Shown: positions 25,166-33,345, counted from the stretch's first letter. The stretch: DNA of 45,749 bases from Bacillota bacterium (GCA_023435025.1 JAEYSE010000062.1:1-45749), one strand, 5' to 3'. The notes: generated from the letters alone by a model not told the origin. Translations and numbers: made by a program.

Positions 25166-25170
25166 ACATC

Positions 25171-25434
25171 ATGGAAAAGGATCGTAAACTAGAGATCATT
25201 GAGCAGTATAAACTGCACGATGGGGACACCGGCTCACCCGAGGTACAGATCGCTCTTTTGACGGAGCGCATCAATCACCTCAACGAGCATCTGAAGCTGC
25301 ACAACAAGGATCATCACTCCCGCCGCGGCCTTCTCAAAATGGTCGGTCAGCGCAGGGGTCTACTCAATTACCTCAAGGATAAGGACATCGAGCGGTATAG
25401 AACCATCATCGCGAGCCTGGGCCTGAGAAAATAA
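25171..25434 (+). CDS. rpsO: 30S ribosomal protein S15
   Basis: S15 binds the 16S rRNA central domain early in 30S assembly. The 87-residue protein has the full family sequence: KLEIIEQYKLHDGDTGSPEV at the start, LTERINHLNEHLKLHNKDHH with the rRNA-binding HH pair, SRRGLLKMVGQRRGLLNYL, and the ending IASLGLRK. The start is ATG 25171 with TAGGAGG at 25159-25165. It is a single gene with its own promoter and terminator and a structured leader. pnp follows, as in most bacteria. Confidence 0.98.
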   Translation: MEKDRKLEIIEQYKLHDGDTGSPEVQIALLTERINHLNEHLKLHNKDHHSRRGLLKMVGQRRGLLNYLKDKDIERYRTIIASLGLRK

Positions 25435-25451
25435 GTGCGAAATAAGCGGGG

Positions 25452-25480
25452 AAAAGCGGGGAGCTTCCCCGCTTTTTTAT
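25452..25480 (+). terminator. Intrinsic terminator after rpsO
   Basis: An 11-bp stem (AAAAGCGGGGA 25452-25462, TCCCCGCTTTT 25466-25476) with a 3-base loop ends in six T at 25473-25478. It separates rpsO from pnp. Confidence 0.92.
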
Positions 25481-25605
25481 TTTTCACAACAGTAGTCCTT
25501 AAGAAAACTTAATTTTCAATATGCCTGTTAAAATCAGGTTTTCAGACGCAACGGGTGCGGGAGAGGCGCTAATTTCCTCTTATTCCCGGCTATACGATTT
25601 TTATG

Positions 25606-25634
25606 TGGTACGGTTTGCCTTACCGTGCTATACT
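25606..25634 (+). promoter_or_regulatory. Probable extended -10 promoter of pnp with overlapping inverted repeat
   Basis: TGCTATACT (-10 at 25629-25634, extended by TGC) has only a poor -35 (TGGTAC, 25606-25611). The 5-bp inverted repeat ACGGT (25610-25614) / ACCGT (25622-25626) lies between them and could be an operator. The rest of 25481-25605 shows only short A/T-rich stems. Confidence 0.4.
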
Positions 25635-25681
25635 AGTTTGGTAGAAAAAAAGAAAGAAGTAAGATGAAGGAGCTATTTTCA

Positions 25682-27781
25682 ATGCACAGAACGTTTGAAA
25701 TGCAGCTTGGCGGCAAGACGCTTGTCGTCGAAACCGGAAAGTACGCCGAGCAGGCGGGAGGATCCTGCCTGGTTCGATGCGGGGATACCGCCGTATTAAC
25801 CTGTGCCACGGTAGCAAAGTCCGCCCGTGCCGGCGTGGATTTTCTGCCGTTGAGCGTCGAGTTTGAAGAGAAATTATATGCCGTGGGCAAAATTCCCGGT
25901 GGTTTTATCAAAAGGGAAGGCCGTCCCACTGAAAAAGCCATTCTAACCTCGCGCCTTATTGACAGGCCCATCCGTCCGCTGTTCCCCAAGGGGTTCTATC
26001 GGGATGTACAGGTGATTGCCACTGTTCTTTCAGTGGAGCAGGACATCCAGCCCGACGTGCTGGGCATGATCGGTTCTTCCATCGCGCTTTCTATCAGCGA
26101 TGCGCCCTTTATGGGGCCCACCGGCTCCGTCAACGTTGGCTATGTGGATGGCGAGTTTGTTTTGAATCCCGATTGCGAGCAGCGTGCAAAGAGCCGCATG
26201 AACCTTACCGTTGCAGGTACTCGCGACGCGGTCATGATGGTAGAAGCGGGCGCAACCGAAGTGACAGAAAAAGAAATGCTCGACGCCATACTTTTTGCGC
26301 ACGGGCATATCAAGGAGATCGTCAAGTTCATCGAAGGCATTGCTTCGGAAGTTGGCGCGCCCAAGGCGGAATTTGAAATCTATCATCCCGAAGAAACGCT
26401 CACTGAAAAAGTGCGCGCCGCCGCGTTTGACAAAGTCGTTTGGTCTTTGGATACGTTTGACCGCAAAGAGCGTGAAATCCGCTCCAACCAGGTCAAGGAA
26501 GAAGTCACTGCCGCGTTTGCAGAAGAATATCCCGGAAGTGCTGATGATATAGACGCTATTCTCTACAGCCTTACCAAAGAGGTCGTACGTGATAAGATCA
26601 TCAACAAGGGCATCCGTCCCGACGGACGCAAACACGACGAGATCCGACCCATCTGGGGCGAGGTTGGCATTTTAGCGCGTACGCATGGCAGCGCCGTGTT
26701 TACCCGTGGCCAGACCCAGGTGATGACGATCACCACATTAGGTACTATCGGCGAAGCGCAGATACTCGACGGCATCACGCTCGAAGAAAACAAGCGCTAC
26801 ATGCACCAGTACAACATGCCGCCCTACAGCACCGGCGAAACCAAGATGATGCGCGGCCCCGGCCGCCGTGAAGTTGGCCACGGCGCACTGGCTGAGCGCG
26901 CGCTCGAGCCCGTGCTTCCCAGCGAAGAGGAATTCCCGTACTGCATGCGCCTTGTTTCCGAGGTCATCAGTTCCAACGGCAGCACGTCCCAGGCTTCCAT
27001 CTGCGCAAGCACCATGTCTTTGATGGATGCTGGCGTTCCCATCAAGAAGCCGGTGGCGGGTGTCGCCATGGGCCTTATTAAGGACGACGCGAACGGCAAT
27101 ATCGCCATATTGACGGATATCCAGGGCCTGGAAGACTTCCTTGGCGATATGGACTTCAAGGTCGCGGGCACAAGGGACGGCATCACCGCCATCCAGATGG
27201 ATATCAAGATCAAAGGCATCAGCGAGGAAATCCTCACCCGCGCGCTGGAGCAGGCCCGCGTAGGCCGCCTGTTCATATTGGGCAAAATGCTTGAAACCCT
27301 GCCCGAACCCCGCACCGAACTTTCCCGCTTTGCGCCGCGCATACTCTCCTTCTCCATCAATCCGGATAAGATCCGCGATGTCATCGGCTCGGGCGGCAAG
27401 ACCATCAACAAGATCATCGCCGATACCGGCGTGAAGATCGATATCGAAGACGACGGCCGCGTGTTCATCGCCTCTCCGGATGCGGACGCCGCGGATGAAG
27501 CCAAGCGCATCATCATGGGCATCGTCAAGGATATTGAGGTGGGCGACGTATTCCTGGGTAAGGTTGTCCGCATTATGCCGTTTGGCGCGTTTGTCAACCT
27601 GACACCCGGCAAGGACGGCCTCGTCCACATCTCCAAGCTCGCGAACCGTCGGGTTGAAAAGGTGGAGGACGTTGTCAACATCGGGGATGAAATACTCGTG
27701 CGCGTCGTAGAAATCGACAAGCAGGGCAAAATCAACCTCACCCGCAAGGGCCTCCTGCCGGAAGATCAGGATCAGGAGTAA
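25682..27781 (+). CDS. pnp: Polyribonucleotide nucleotidyltransferase (PNPase)
   Basis: PNPase is a trimeric 3'-5' phosphorolytic exoribonuclease. The 699-residue protein has two RNase PH domains (first with ETGKYAEQAGGSCLVRCGDTA and RPIRPLFPKGF; second with RPDGRKHDEIRPI and the MMRGPGRREVGHGALAERAL core). A helical linker separates them. A KH domain (IRDVIGSGGKTINKIIADTG, about 561-580) and an S1 domain (about 620-690, GKVVRIMPFGAFVNLTPG) follow. The start is ATG 25682 because AAGGAG at 25667-25672 lies 9 bases before it and the known family start matches; an ATG at 25664 would overlap that site. It likely degrades fragments made by RNase Y. Confidence 0.97.
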   Translation: MHRTFEMQLGGKTLVVETGKYAEQAGGSCLVRCGDTAVLTCATVAKSARAGVDFLPLSVEFEEKLYAVGKIPGGFIKREGRPTEKAILTSRLIDRPIRPLFPKGFYRDVQVIATVLSVEQDIQPDVLGMIGSSIALSISDAPFMGPTGSVNVGYVDGEFVLNPDCEQRAKSRMNLTVAGTRDAVMMVEAGATEVTEKEMLDAILFAHGHIKEIVKFIEGIASEVGAPKAEFEIYHPEETLTEKVRAAAFDKVVWSLDTFDRKEREIRSNQVKEEVTAAFAEEYPGSADDIDAILYSLTKEVVRDKIINKGIRPDGRKHDEIRPIWGEVGILARTHGSAVFTRGQTQVMTITTLGTIGEAQILDGITLEENKRYMHQYNMPPYSTGETKMMRGPGRREVGHGALAERALEPVLPSEEEFPYCMRLVSEVISSNGSTSQASICASTMSLMDAGVPIKKPVAGVAMGLIKDDANGNIAILTDIQGLEDFLGDMDFKVAGTRDGITAIQMDIKIKGISEEILTRALEQARVGRLFILGKMLETLPEPRTELSRFAPRILSFSINPDKIRDVIGSGGKTINKIIADTGVKIDIEDDGRVFIASPDADAADEAKRIIMGIVKDIEVGDVFLGKVVRIMPFGAFVNLTPGKDGLVHISKLANRRVEKVEDVVNIGDEILVRVVEIDKQGKINLTRKGLLPEDQDQE

Positions 27782-27807
27782 CCTTTGTCCGGTAAAACCA
27801 AATGAAT

Positions 27808-27850
27808 AAAAGAGGGGCGGGGCGGCCTGGCCCTGCCTCTTTGGCGTTTT
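27808..27850 (+). terminator. Terminator-like hairpin after pnp
   Basis: AAAGAGG pairs with CCTCTTT around a GC-rich interior with bulges (about 27809-27842), followed by TTGGCGTTTT. The stem is strong but the T run is poor, so some readthrough into the next genes is possible. Confidence 0.6.
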
Positions 27851-27919
27851 CAGGCATTGTGACATCCTCCTTATGAGTGCGGCATATACTATAACAGCGC
27901 CCAAAAGGAGGAAAAAGCG

Positions 27920-28639
27920 ATGCGGTGGTTGTATAAAAAAGGCAGGACAATCGTTAACATCCTTCTGACCGCGCTGATGGTTGGGCTCTATATTGCGACT
28001 ACGACGCCCGTGGCACAGTCTGCCATGAGCGAGCTGTACAACAGCCCCGTCTACAGGGGACACGGGAAAGGTGTTGTTGGCTTGGAGTGCGCGGTGAGCT
28101 GGAACGCGGCGGCACTGCCCGAACTTTTAAGTATACTCAAAGAGCGGGGCGTCAAAATCACGTTCTTTGTAAGCGGAGAATGGGCAGCGAACAACAAGGA
28201 TCTGCTTGTTCAAATCGCGCAGGACGGCCATGAAATAGGCACTATGGGCCAGTTCCCCATGCGGGACGGCAGCCCGGAGGAAGTGTTTGCGGACGTTGCG
28301 CGTTCCGTCGAAGCGATCAGGACCGTATCCGGCGTTGAGCCAAAGCTGTATTATTCCGGCACGCGCAGCCTTCCAAGCTCCACGCGCGCGGCCAACAGGC
28401 TGGGGCTTACGCATGTGTTGTGTACGGTGGATCTCTTATCGAGCCGGGGAAACGCAGAGGATATCCTGCTTCGTGCATTGGATGCGCCCTTTGATGGAAG
28501 CATATTGCTTATACAGCCTACGGCAGAAGCCGTAAAGGCGTTGCCCGCCTGCATCAGCGGGTTAGAGCAGCGGGGGTTTCGTATTGTTCCTGTAACAGAA
28601 ACTCTTGGCGAGCACATACAAAAGGAAGTACGCGTATGA
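27920..28639 (+). CDS. ylxY: YlxY-like polysaccharide deacetylase homologue, catalytic residues lost
   Basis: The 239-residue protein has an N-terminal membrane anchor (about 12-30) and then a NodB-fold (polysaccharide deacetylase) domain (about 50-230). Fold-level segments such as GVKITFFVSGEWAANNKDLL and IAQDGHEIGTM are clear. The metal and catalytic residues are not kept: the usual FDDG Asp pair is replaced by ECAV, and the HxxxH zinc histidines after GHEIG are absent (GQFPM). It is therefore probably a non-catalytic binding protein on the outside of the membrane. The start is ATG 27920 with AAAAGGAGG at 27903-27911. Its position between pnp and the M16 peptidase, with which it overlaps by 4 bases, matches ylxY in Bacillus. 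Confidence 0.85.
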   Translation: MRWLYKKGRTIVNILLTALMVGLYIATTTPVAQSAMSELYNSPVYRGHGKGVVGLECAVSWNAAALPELLSILKERGVKITFFVSGEWAANNKDLLVQIAQDGHEIGTMGQFPMRDGSPEEVFADVARSVEAIRTVSGVEPKLYYSGTRSLPSSTRAANRLGLTHVLCTVDLLSSRGNAEDILLRALDAPFDGSILLIQPTAEAVKALPACISGLEQRGFRIVPVTETLGEHIQKEVRV

Positions 28640-29904
28640 TCATTCAGGAAACATTGGAAAACGGAATTCGCGTGGTTGGCGAAACGATGGAAAAGGTTCG
28701 TTCCTGCGCCATTGGCGTCTGGGTTGGGACAGGCTCCGCATTCGAGCGGGAAAATGAGGGCGGTGCTTCGCACTTTATCGAACACATGCTTTTTAAGGGC
28801 ACGAAAACCCGTACGGCGCAGGATATCGCGGGGGAAATGGACAGCATAGGTGGCAACATCAATGCGTTCACCTCCAAGGAATGCACCTGTTACTACGTCA
28901 AGGTGCTCGATGAAAACCTGGATGTCGCTGTTGACGTACTTTCGGATGTCGTTCTCAATTCCACATTCGATCCGGATGAGCTTAAAAAAGAGCAGGGCGT
29001 TATCTGTGAAGAGATATTAATGACCCAGGACAGCCCCGAAGACCTTGCGCACGAGTCCATCGCGCAGCTTTACTATGACAGCGACCCTCTGGCAAGGCCA
29101 ATACTCGGTACAGAACAGAGCGTGCGTTCCTTTACACGGGAAAGCCTCTTTGACTATATGCACCGGCAGTACGTACCCGAGCGCATTGTGATCTCCGCGG
29201 CCGGGCATCTGCAGGAGGACAAGCTCCTTTCTCTGGTCCGCCAAAAATTCGCTGGAATGAAAAAAGGGGAGGCACATCCGTTCGGGCAGAACAAAGCGCC
29301 GGGCGGTAAGCGCTTTCGTCCAGTAGAAAAGGATATTGAGCAGATCCACATCTGCATGGCCATGCCGGGTACGGCGCTGGATACCCCGGACCAATATCCG
29401 CTGTTTGTATTGAGTAATGTGCTTGGCGGCAGCATGAGTTCCCGCCTGTTCCAAAAGATCCGTGAGCAGCGCGGCATGGCTTATTCCATCTATTCCTATC
29501 CGACCTGCTACCGCAGCACCGGCAGCTTTTCCTTCTATGCGGGCACGGGCGAGCAACAGGCGGTGGAAGTGATCCGGCTGATGCGGGAGGAAATGGAGAA
29601 TGTCATCAAAAACGGCATTACGGAAAAGGAATTCAAGCGCAGCAAAGATCAATTAAAAGGCAGTTACCTGCTTTCCCAGGAGGGCACTTCCAGCCGCATG
29701 AACGCGCTTGGGAAAACGGCCCTGCTGCAGAACAAGCTTTACAACGAGCAGGAGACCTATGACAGGATCGAAAGCGTTACCATAGAGGATGTGGAGCGTT
29801 TGCTGCCCAAAATTCTGGATATTGAAAACACCGCCACCGTTTGCGTTGGCAGGATTAAAAAACGTGAGCAGGAGATCAAGGAGCTGCTTGAGTTGAACGA
29901 ATAG
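28636..29904 (+). CDS. M16 family zinc peptidase (MlpA/YmxG type)
   Basis: This 422-residue protein is a pitrilysin-family (M16) protease. The inverted zinc motif HFIEH (about 48-52) lies in GASHFIEHMLFKGTKTRT, and the third ligand and helper Glu are in KKEQGVICEEILMTQD (about 116-131). The C-terminal homologous half (about 220-420) includes the typical SRLFQKIREQRGMAYSI. Length fits the bacterial processing-peptidase-like form, and no signal peptide is seen. The start is ATG 28636, overlapping the stop of the YlxY-like gene. The homologue in Bacillus is mlpA, next to ylxY. Natural substrates are uncertain. Confidence 0.92.
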   Translation: MIIQETLENGIRVVGETMEKVRSCAIGVWVGTGSAFERENEGGASHFIEHMLFKGTKTRTAQDIAGEMDSIGGNINAFTSKECTCYYVKVLDENLDVAVDVLSDVVLNSTFDPDELKKEQGVICEEILMTQDSPEDLAHESIAQLYYDSDPLARPILGTEQSVRSFTRESLFDYMHRQYVPERIVISAAGHLQEDKLLSLVRQKFAGMKKGEAHPFGQNKAPGGKRFRPVEKDIEQIHICMAMPGTALDTPDQYPLFVLSNVLGGSMSSRLFQKIREQRGMAYSIYSYPTCYRSTGSFSFYAGTGEQQAVEVIRLMREEMENVIKNGITEKEFKRSKDQLKGSYLLSQEGTSSRMNALGKTALLQNKLYNEQETYDRIESVTIEDVERLLPKILDIENTATVCVGRIKKREQEIKELLELNE

Positions 29905-29927
29905 TGGACCATAAGGAGGTTGGGGAT

Positions 29928-30296
29928 TTGGACAAGCTTAACGAACTTTTCCAACTGCAAAAGGAATTGGATGACGAGATCATCGCGCGCCGCGAGCTTT
30001 CGGGCATTCCAATGGAGCAGTGGGTACAAAAGGATATTTTGGCAATCATATCCGAGCTTGGAGAGGTACTTGAAGAGGTCAATTTCAAATGGTGGAAAAA
30101 TCCAAAGGAGATTGACAGAACCGCCCTGTCCGAAGAGTTGGTGGACGTGCTGCACTTTTTCTTAAGCATGTGCATCCATGCAGGGATTGACGCGGATACG
30201 CTCCATAGCATCTATGTGGAAAAGAACAAGGAGAACATCAACAGGCAGCTTGGCCGCTCAAAAAAGCCGGGTTATTTCTTTAGGGATGGCAATTAA
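29928..30296 (+). CDS. Dimeric dUTPase / MazG-like all-alpha NTP pyrophosphohydrolase
   Basis: The 122-residue protein resembles the all-alpha dUTPase_2 group, which hydrolyses dUTP to dUMP and so limits uracil in DNA. The metal-binding Glu/Asp motifs are visible: SELGEVLEEVNFKWWKN (about 40-56) and SEELVDVLHFFLSMC (about 67-81). The C-terminal NKENINRQLGRSKKPGY resembles the nucleotide-contact tail. The start is TTG 29928, 8 bases after AGGAGG at 29914-29919; the GTG at 29904 would precede that site. It follows the M16 gene after 23 bases and is likely co-transcribed. Specificity for dUTP is by family resemblance. Confidence 0.82.
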   Translation: MDKLNELFQLQKELDDEIIARRELSGIPMEQWVQKDILAIISELGEVLEEVNFKWWKNPKEIDRTALSEELVDVLHFFLSMCIHAGIDADTLHSIYVEKNKENINRQLGRSKKPGYFFRDGN

Positions 30297-30328
30297 AAGC
30301 CAATGACCCGACCGCTAGGAGGGAAGAC

Positions 30329-31510
30329 ATGCAGAGAGTCAGAGTCCGGGGACGGTTTTATATACTGCTCCTGCTTTTGATTGCGCTTGCAGGGGTGCTT
30401 GTTTACTTTTTGATAGGCGGAGGCAGGGAAGGCGAGCTTACCATGGGCACCATGCGCCTTTCGCGTGCAGCAAAGACCGTCTTGGTGCGCGATGAGGCAA
30501 GCATCACGGTGGAGCGTTACGACAAGATACTTTTCGACGTCGTAGAGGGTGCCCATGTACAGTCCGGGGATCAGATCGCCCAGGTGTTCAAATGGGGCTA
30601 TCAGGAGCAAACCATGCAGGCTCTTCTGGATGTTGAAAAGAACATTCTGGAGCATCAGTTATCTTTGGTCAAGGGCATCGTCAATCCTGAATTGGATGCA
30701 CTCAACCTTCAGATCCAGCAGAAGCAGAACGCCATACGCGCCGCAGTACGCGAGGAATCGGACGTTGACATGCTCACACTGGAGCAGGAACTCAAAGCGC
30801 TTTTAAACACACGTAAGGAGCTTTTGCGGGATATCCAGCCCGATGAAACGCTTACCGGCCTTTATGAGCAGGAACAGCAGCAGCTTACCAACCTGAATAC
30901 CTGGAAGCGGGACATCCTCAACAACGAGGGTGAAGGCGTGGTCAGCTTTTATTTTGATGGCTACGAGCAGGCGCTAAGCGCCAAAAAGCTCAACATGATC
31001 AATTCGGACCTGATATCCGGCGTCATCCGCGGTAGCGGTGTGGTTTCGGACATAGATACCACAGACGTAAGTCCGCTTTACCGCCTGATTGATCCGGATC
31101 ACTTTTATATCGCGTTTCTTACGGATGCTCAAAATCCCTTCCGCGTCACACAGGGAGAAACGTATACAATCGTATTCAACGGCTATGCGGACCAGCCCTA
31201 CACAGGTACGGCGCTTGCCCCCATACTGTCCGGCAAGCAGATAGTAAACCTCTTAGAATTCAACCAACCCATGAATGATCTGATGGGCGTGCGCGTAGTG
31301 GAAGCCTCCATTATGAAGGACGTTACGGGGCTTTACGTGCCGATAGAGGCGATTGAAATCCGGGAAGGGATGCCGGGCATACTTCGCATCGCGGGGGATG
31401 AAACGGCCTGGACCCAGGTGGATGTGCTTGCCGCCGACGAGGAGGGTGCCATCATCCGCGCCGCAGCGGGCGGGGAATTGGTGGCTGGACTTAGGTACCG
31501 CAAGCCGTAA
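30329..31510 (+). CDS. HlyD-like membrane-anchored protein
   Basis: The 393-residue protein has a basic N-terminus, one membrane segment (about 10-30), and an extracellular part. A beta region near 40-85 contains VEGAHVQSGDQIAQVF, which looks like one half of a lipoyl/barrel-sandwich domain. A helical hairpin or coiled coil lies at about 95-215, then a second half near 225-250 (GVIRGSGVVSDI) and beta-barrel-like parts to the end. This order is that of HlyD-type adaptor proteins. No ABC transporter gene is nearby; instead ylmE and sepF follow, so a role in envelope or division is possible. The start is ATG 30329 with TAGGAGGG upstream. Function remains unknown. Confidence 0.75.
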   Translation: MQRVRVRGRFYILLLLLIALAGVLVYFLIGGGREGELTMGTMRLSRAAKTVLVRDEASITVERYDKILFDVVEGAHVQSGDQIAQVFKWGYQEQTMQALLDVEKNILEHQLSLVKGIVNPELDALNLQIQQKQNAIRAAVREESDVDMLTLEQELKALLNTRKELLRDIQPDETLTGLYEQEQQQLTNLNTWKRDILNNEGEGVVSFYFDGYEQALSAKKLNMINSDLISGVIRGSGVVSDIDTTDVSPLYRLIDPDHFYIAFLTDAQNPFRVTQGETYTIVFNGYADQPYTGTALAPILSGKQIVNLLEFNQPMNDLMGVRVVEASIMKDVTGLYVPIEAIEIREGMPGILRIAGDETAWTQVDVLAADEEGAIIRAAAGGELVAGLRYRKP

Positions 31511-31540
31511 CCAGCACCGGATGGAGGGGAAGGGGACAAA

Positions 31541-32248
31541 ATGGGCATACGGGAAAACTACGAACACATACAGGAGCAAATCGAGTCCGCCTGTGCGGTT
31601 TCCGGCAGGAGGGCAGAAGAAATAACGCTTATTGCCGTAACAAAATACGTTCCGATCGAGCGCATAGGTACGGCGCTTGATCTTGGAATCTCCCATGTCG
31701 GGGAGAACCGGGCACAGGAGCTTGTGGATAAGCTCGATTTTTTTACGAACCGCAAATGCGACATTCATTTTATTGGACAATTACAAACAAATAAGGTAAA
31801 ATATATTATCGGACGTGTGGACTTGGTACAATCGGTGGATCGAATCCAGCTTGCGCAGGAATTGGAACGAATGGCTGCGCAGCGTAGCATCATCCAAAAT
31901 ATACTTGTACAGGTCAACATCGGGGCGGAACCGCAAAAAGGCGGAATAGACGAACACAATCTTTCCGAATTTTTGCACGCAATGTCGGACATGCCCCATC
32001 TAAGGGCCATGGGCCTCATGTGCGTACCGCCCGCCGTGGAGGCGGAACAGGCAAGGCCGTATTTCGCCAGGATGCGCAGGCTGTGGGAGGCCTCAAAACA
32101 CATCCCGGGCGTTACGATGCAGCACCTTTCCATGGGAATGAGCGGTGATTATACCGTAGCCATACAGGAAGGCGCAACAATGATCCGCTTAGGGAGCGCC
32201 CTGTTTGGCGGTAGGCCGCCGCAAGCAATGTTACAAACGGGCTTATAG
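31541..32248 (+). CDS. ylmE: YggS/YlmE family pyridoxal phosphate-binding protein
   Basis: The 235-residue protein is of the YggS/PLPBP family, which binds PLP and affects B6 and amino-acid balance but has no clear enzyme activity. It shows the Lys of TLIAVTKYVP (about 35, Schiff-base Lys), GENRAQELVDK, the HFIGQLQTNKVK segment, LVQVNIGAEPQKGG, and the C-terminal LSMGMSGDYTVAIQEGATMIRLGSALFG phosphate-binding region (quoted in part: MGMSGD, IRLGSALFG). The start is ATG 31541 with GGAGGGGAAGGGG upstream. sepF follows after 93 bases, as in Bacillus and many Gram-positives. Confidence 0.94.
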   Translation: MGIRENYEHIQEQIESACAVSGRRAEEITLIAVTKYVPIERIGTALDLGISHVGENRAQELVDKLDFFTNRKCDIHFIGQLQTNKVKYIIGRVDLVQSVDRIQLAQELERMAAQRSIIQNILVQVNIGAEPQKGGIDEHNLSEFLHAMSDMPHLRAMGLMCVPPAVEAEQARPYFARMRRLWEASKHIPGVTMQHLSMGMSGDYTVAIQEGATMIRLGSALFGGRPPQAMLQTGL

Positions 32249-32268
32249 ATAAAGAATGCCCGTTAATA

Positions 32269-32333
32269 TGCCGCGATAGATATATAGTATGCGGCAATCT
32301 CCAAGCGCCAACGAATTATATTCGTTTGGAGGT
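32269..32333 (+). promoter_or_regulatory. Inverted repeats in the sepF leader
   Basis: TGCCGC (32269-32274) and GCGGCA (32291-32296) flank an A/T-rich 16-base loop, and CCAACGAA (32308-32315) can pair with TTCGTTTGG (32321-32329, one bulge), which touches the GGAGGT ribosome site at 32328-32333. The second stem could reduce sepF translation. Neither is a terminator. Confidence 0.35.
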
Positions 32334-32341
32334 ATGTTGAA

Positions 32342-32788
32342 ATGGCAAAGTTCTTTAACAAATTCCTCGACTATATCGGCATCGAGGAGACGGACGTTGA
32401 AGAGGAATTCCAGAACGATTACTATGCGGAAGCCCCCTTGGAGCAGCCGGATAACGTCGTAAGCTTCGGCTCGCGCGACAAGAGGAAGAACAACGTGGTC
32501 AGCATCCCCACGGCGGTACAAATGAAGATGATCGTGTATCACCCCATTAGCTATGAGGATACACAGAACATCATCGATAATTTGAAGAGCCGCAAGCCGG
32601 TCATCGTGAATATGGAAGAGCTTGAAATCGAATGCGCGCAACGCATATTGGATTTCATGGCAGGCGCTGTATATGCGCTCAACGGCACAATATTCAAGAT
32701 TTCGCGCGGAATATTTGTGGTTGCTCCCAACAACTACGATGTCATCGGCAACGGCGAAGGCGATCTCAACGACGATGGGTTGATCTGA
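32342..32788 (+). CDS. sepF: Cell division protein SepF
   Basis: SepF ties FtsZ filaments to the membrane and helps form the septum in Gram-positives. The 148-residue protein begins with the short amphipathic membrane helix (MAKFFNKFLDYIGI), has a flexible acidic linker (about 15-60), and ends in the SepF core (about 60-135). The core carries YEDTQNIIDNLKSRKPVIVN, CAQRILDFMAGAVYALNGTI and the final FVVAPNNYDV. The start is ATG 32342 with GGAGGT 8 bases upstream. ylmE lies upstream and a DivIVA-domain gene downstream, the classic division cluster order with ylmG and ylmH missing. Confidence 0.95.
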   Translation: MAKFFNKFLDYIGIEETDVEEEFQNDYYAEAPLEQPDNVVSFGSRDKRKNNVVSIPTAVQMKMIVYHPISYEDTQNIIDNLKSRKPVIVNMEELEIECAQRILDFMAGAVYALNGTIFKISRGIFVVAPNNYDVIGNGEGDLNDDGLI

Positions 32789-32807
32789 CGGTCAAAGGTC
32801 TGTATTT

Positions 32808-32837
32808 GCGCGCCGTAACCATTGCGGCGCGCTTTTT
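32808..32837 (+). terminator. Intrinsic terminator after sepF
   Basis: A perfect 8-bp stem (GCGCGCCG 32808-32815, CGGCGCGC 32825-32832) with a 9-base loop is followed by five T. It lies 46 bases before the DivIVA-domain gene, so that gene depends on readthrough or on an unseen promoter. Confidence 0.8.
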
Positions 32838-32882
32838 CATGGCACGACCATACTCAGAGCAACGCAAAAGGAGGACAAAGCT

Positions 32883-33119
32883 TTGCTGCGTGCGGACGAT
32901 ATTGTAAATGCCCGGTTCACAAAGGTTTTCCGTGGTTATGATATTCAGGAAGTGGACCTTTTTTTGGATGAGGTCATCGATACGCTCGACGAACTGGAGG
33001 AAGAGCGGGATACATTGCTTTCCCGGCTGGAAGCGCTGCTGGAGGAGCTGGACCGCTGCGACGCGCTAATGGAACTCCACAACATCAAGCGGCCGGAGCT
33101 GGAGGAAGTGGGTTCTTAG
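32883..33119 (+). CDS. Minimal DivIVA-domain protein
   Basis: The 78-residue protein matches only the N-terminal, membrane-curvature-binding part of DivIVA/GpsB: DIVNARFTKVFRGYDIQEVDLFLDEV (core RGYDIQEVDLFLDEVID, about 17-33). A short coiled coil (about 35-65) rich in Glu and Leu follows. Bacillus DivIVA is 164 residues, so the long C-terminal coiled coil is missing. There is no sign of a frameshift, since the frame ends cleanly and a terminator follows later. The start is TTG 32883 with AAAGGAGG at 32867-32874. Next to sepF it is probably a polar or septal adaptor; it could act more like GpsB than DivIVA. Confidence 0.82.
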   Translation: MLRADDIVNARFTKVFRGYDIQEVDLFLDEVIDTLDELEEERDTLLSRLEALLEELDRCDALMELHNIKRPELEEVGS

Positions 33120-33154
33120 CGCCTTTACGGCCCAAAGCGGGGTAGCAGAAGCTG

Positions 33155-33240
33155 AGCGCCGCAACTGGCGGAGCAAGCGAAAACGAGGCTCAGTGTACAA
33201 GGAGTACAAGCCCGTTTAGGGATTGCGCCCATTGCAAACG
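33155..33240. repeat. Third copy of the structured intergenic repeat
   Basis: The segment has the same opening hairpin (CGCC ... GGCG) followed by GGAGCAAGCGA, which matches GCAGAGTAAGCGA of the 8849 copy, and then CAGTG, ACAAGGAGTAC. A second stem TGTAC/GTACA lies at 33194-33208. It is more divergent than the pair at 8849-9051 and lacks the GAATTGAG end. No ORF is credible here. Confidence 0.4.
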
Positions 33241-33277
33241 GTGGGTCTGATAGGAAGAAACCTCTTTTGGGGTCTTT

Positions 33278-33307
33278 AGGGCGGCAACTTAGCCGTCCTT
33301 TGTTTTT
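33278..33307 (+). terminator. Intrinsic terminator before ygiQ-like gene
   Basis: An 8-bp stem with one G-T pair (AGGGCGGC 33278-33285, GCCGTCCT 33292-33299) is followed by TTGTTTTT. It should end transcripts from the DivIVA-domain gene. Confidence 0.7.
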
Positions 33308-33316
33308 GCCCTCCGG

Positions 33317-33345
33317 TTGCGTCTTATCCGCGTTTGGGGTAGAGT
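33317..33345 (+). promoter_or_regulatory. Possible promoter of the ygiQ-like gene
   Basis: TTGCGT (33317-33322) and TAGAGT (33340-33345) are 17 bases apart. The predicted start point falls at or next to the ATG at 33352, and no ribosome site is seen, so the transcript could be leaderless. Confidence 0.45.

Noticed and set aside
27857..27895. A promoter before the YlxY-like gene
   Set aside because: TATACT at 27885-27890 has no -35 at a suitable distance; TTGTGA is 22 bases away. Readthrough from pnp or a non-vegetative promoter are equally possible.
26738..28063. A 441-codon minus-strand frame opposite pnp
   Set aside because: pnp is unambiguous on the plus strand and the antisense frame matches no motif.
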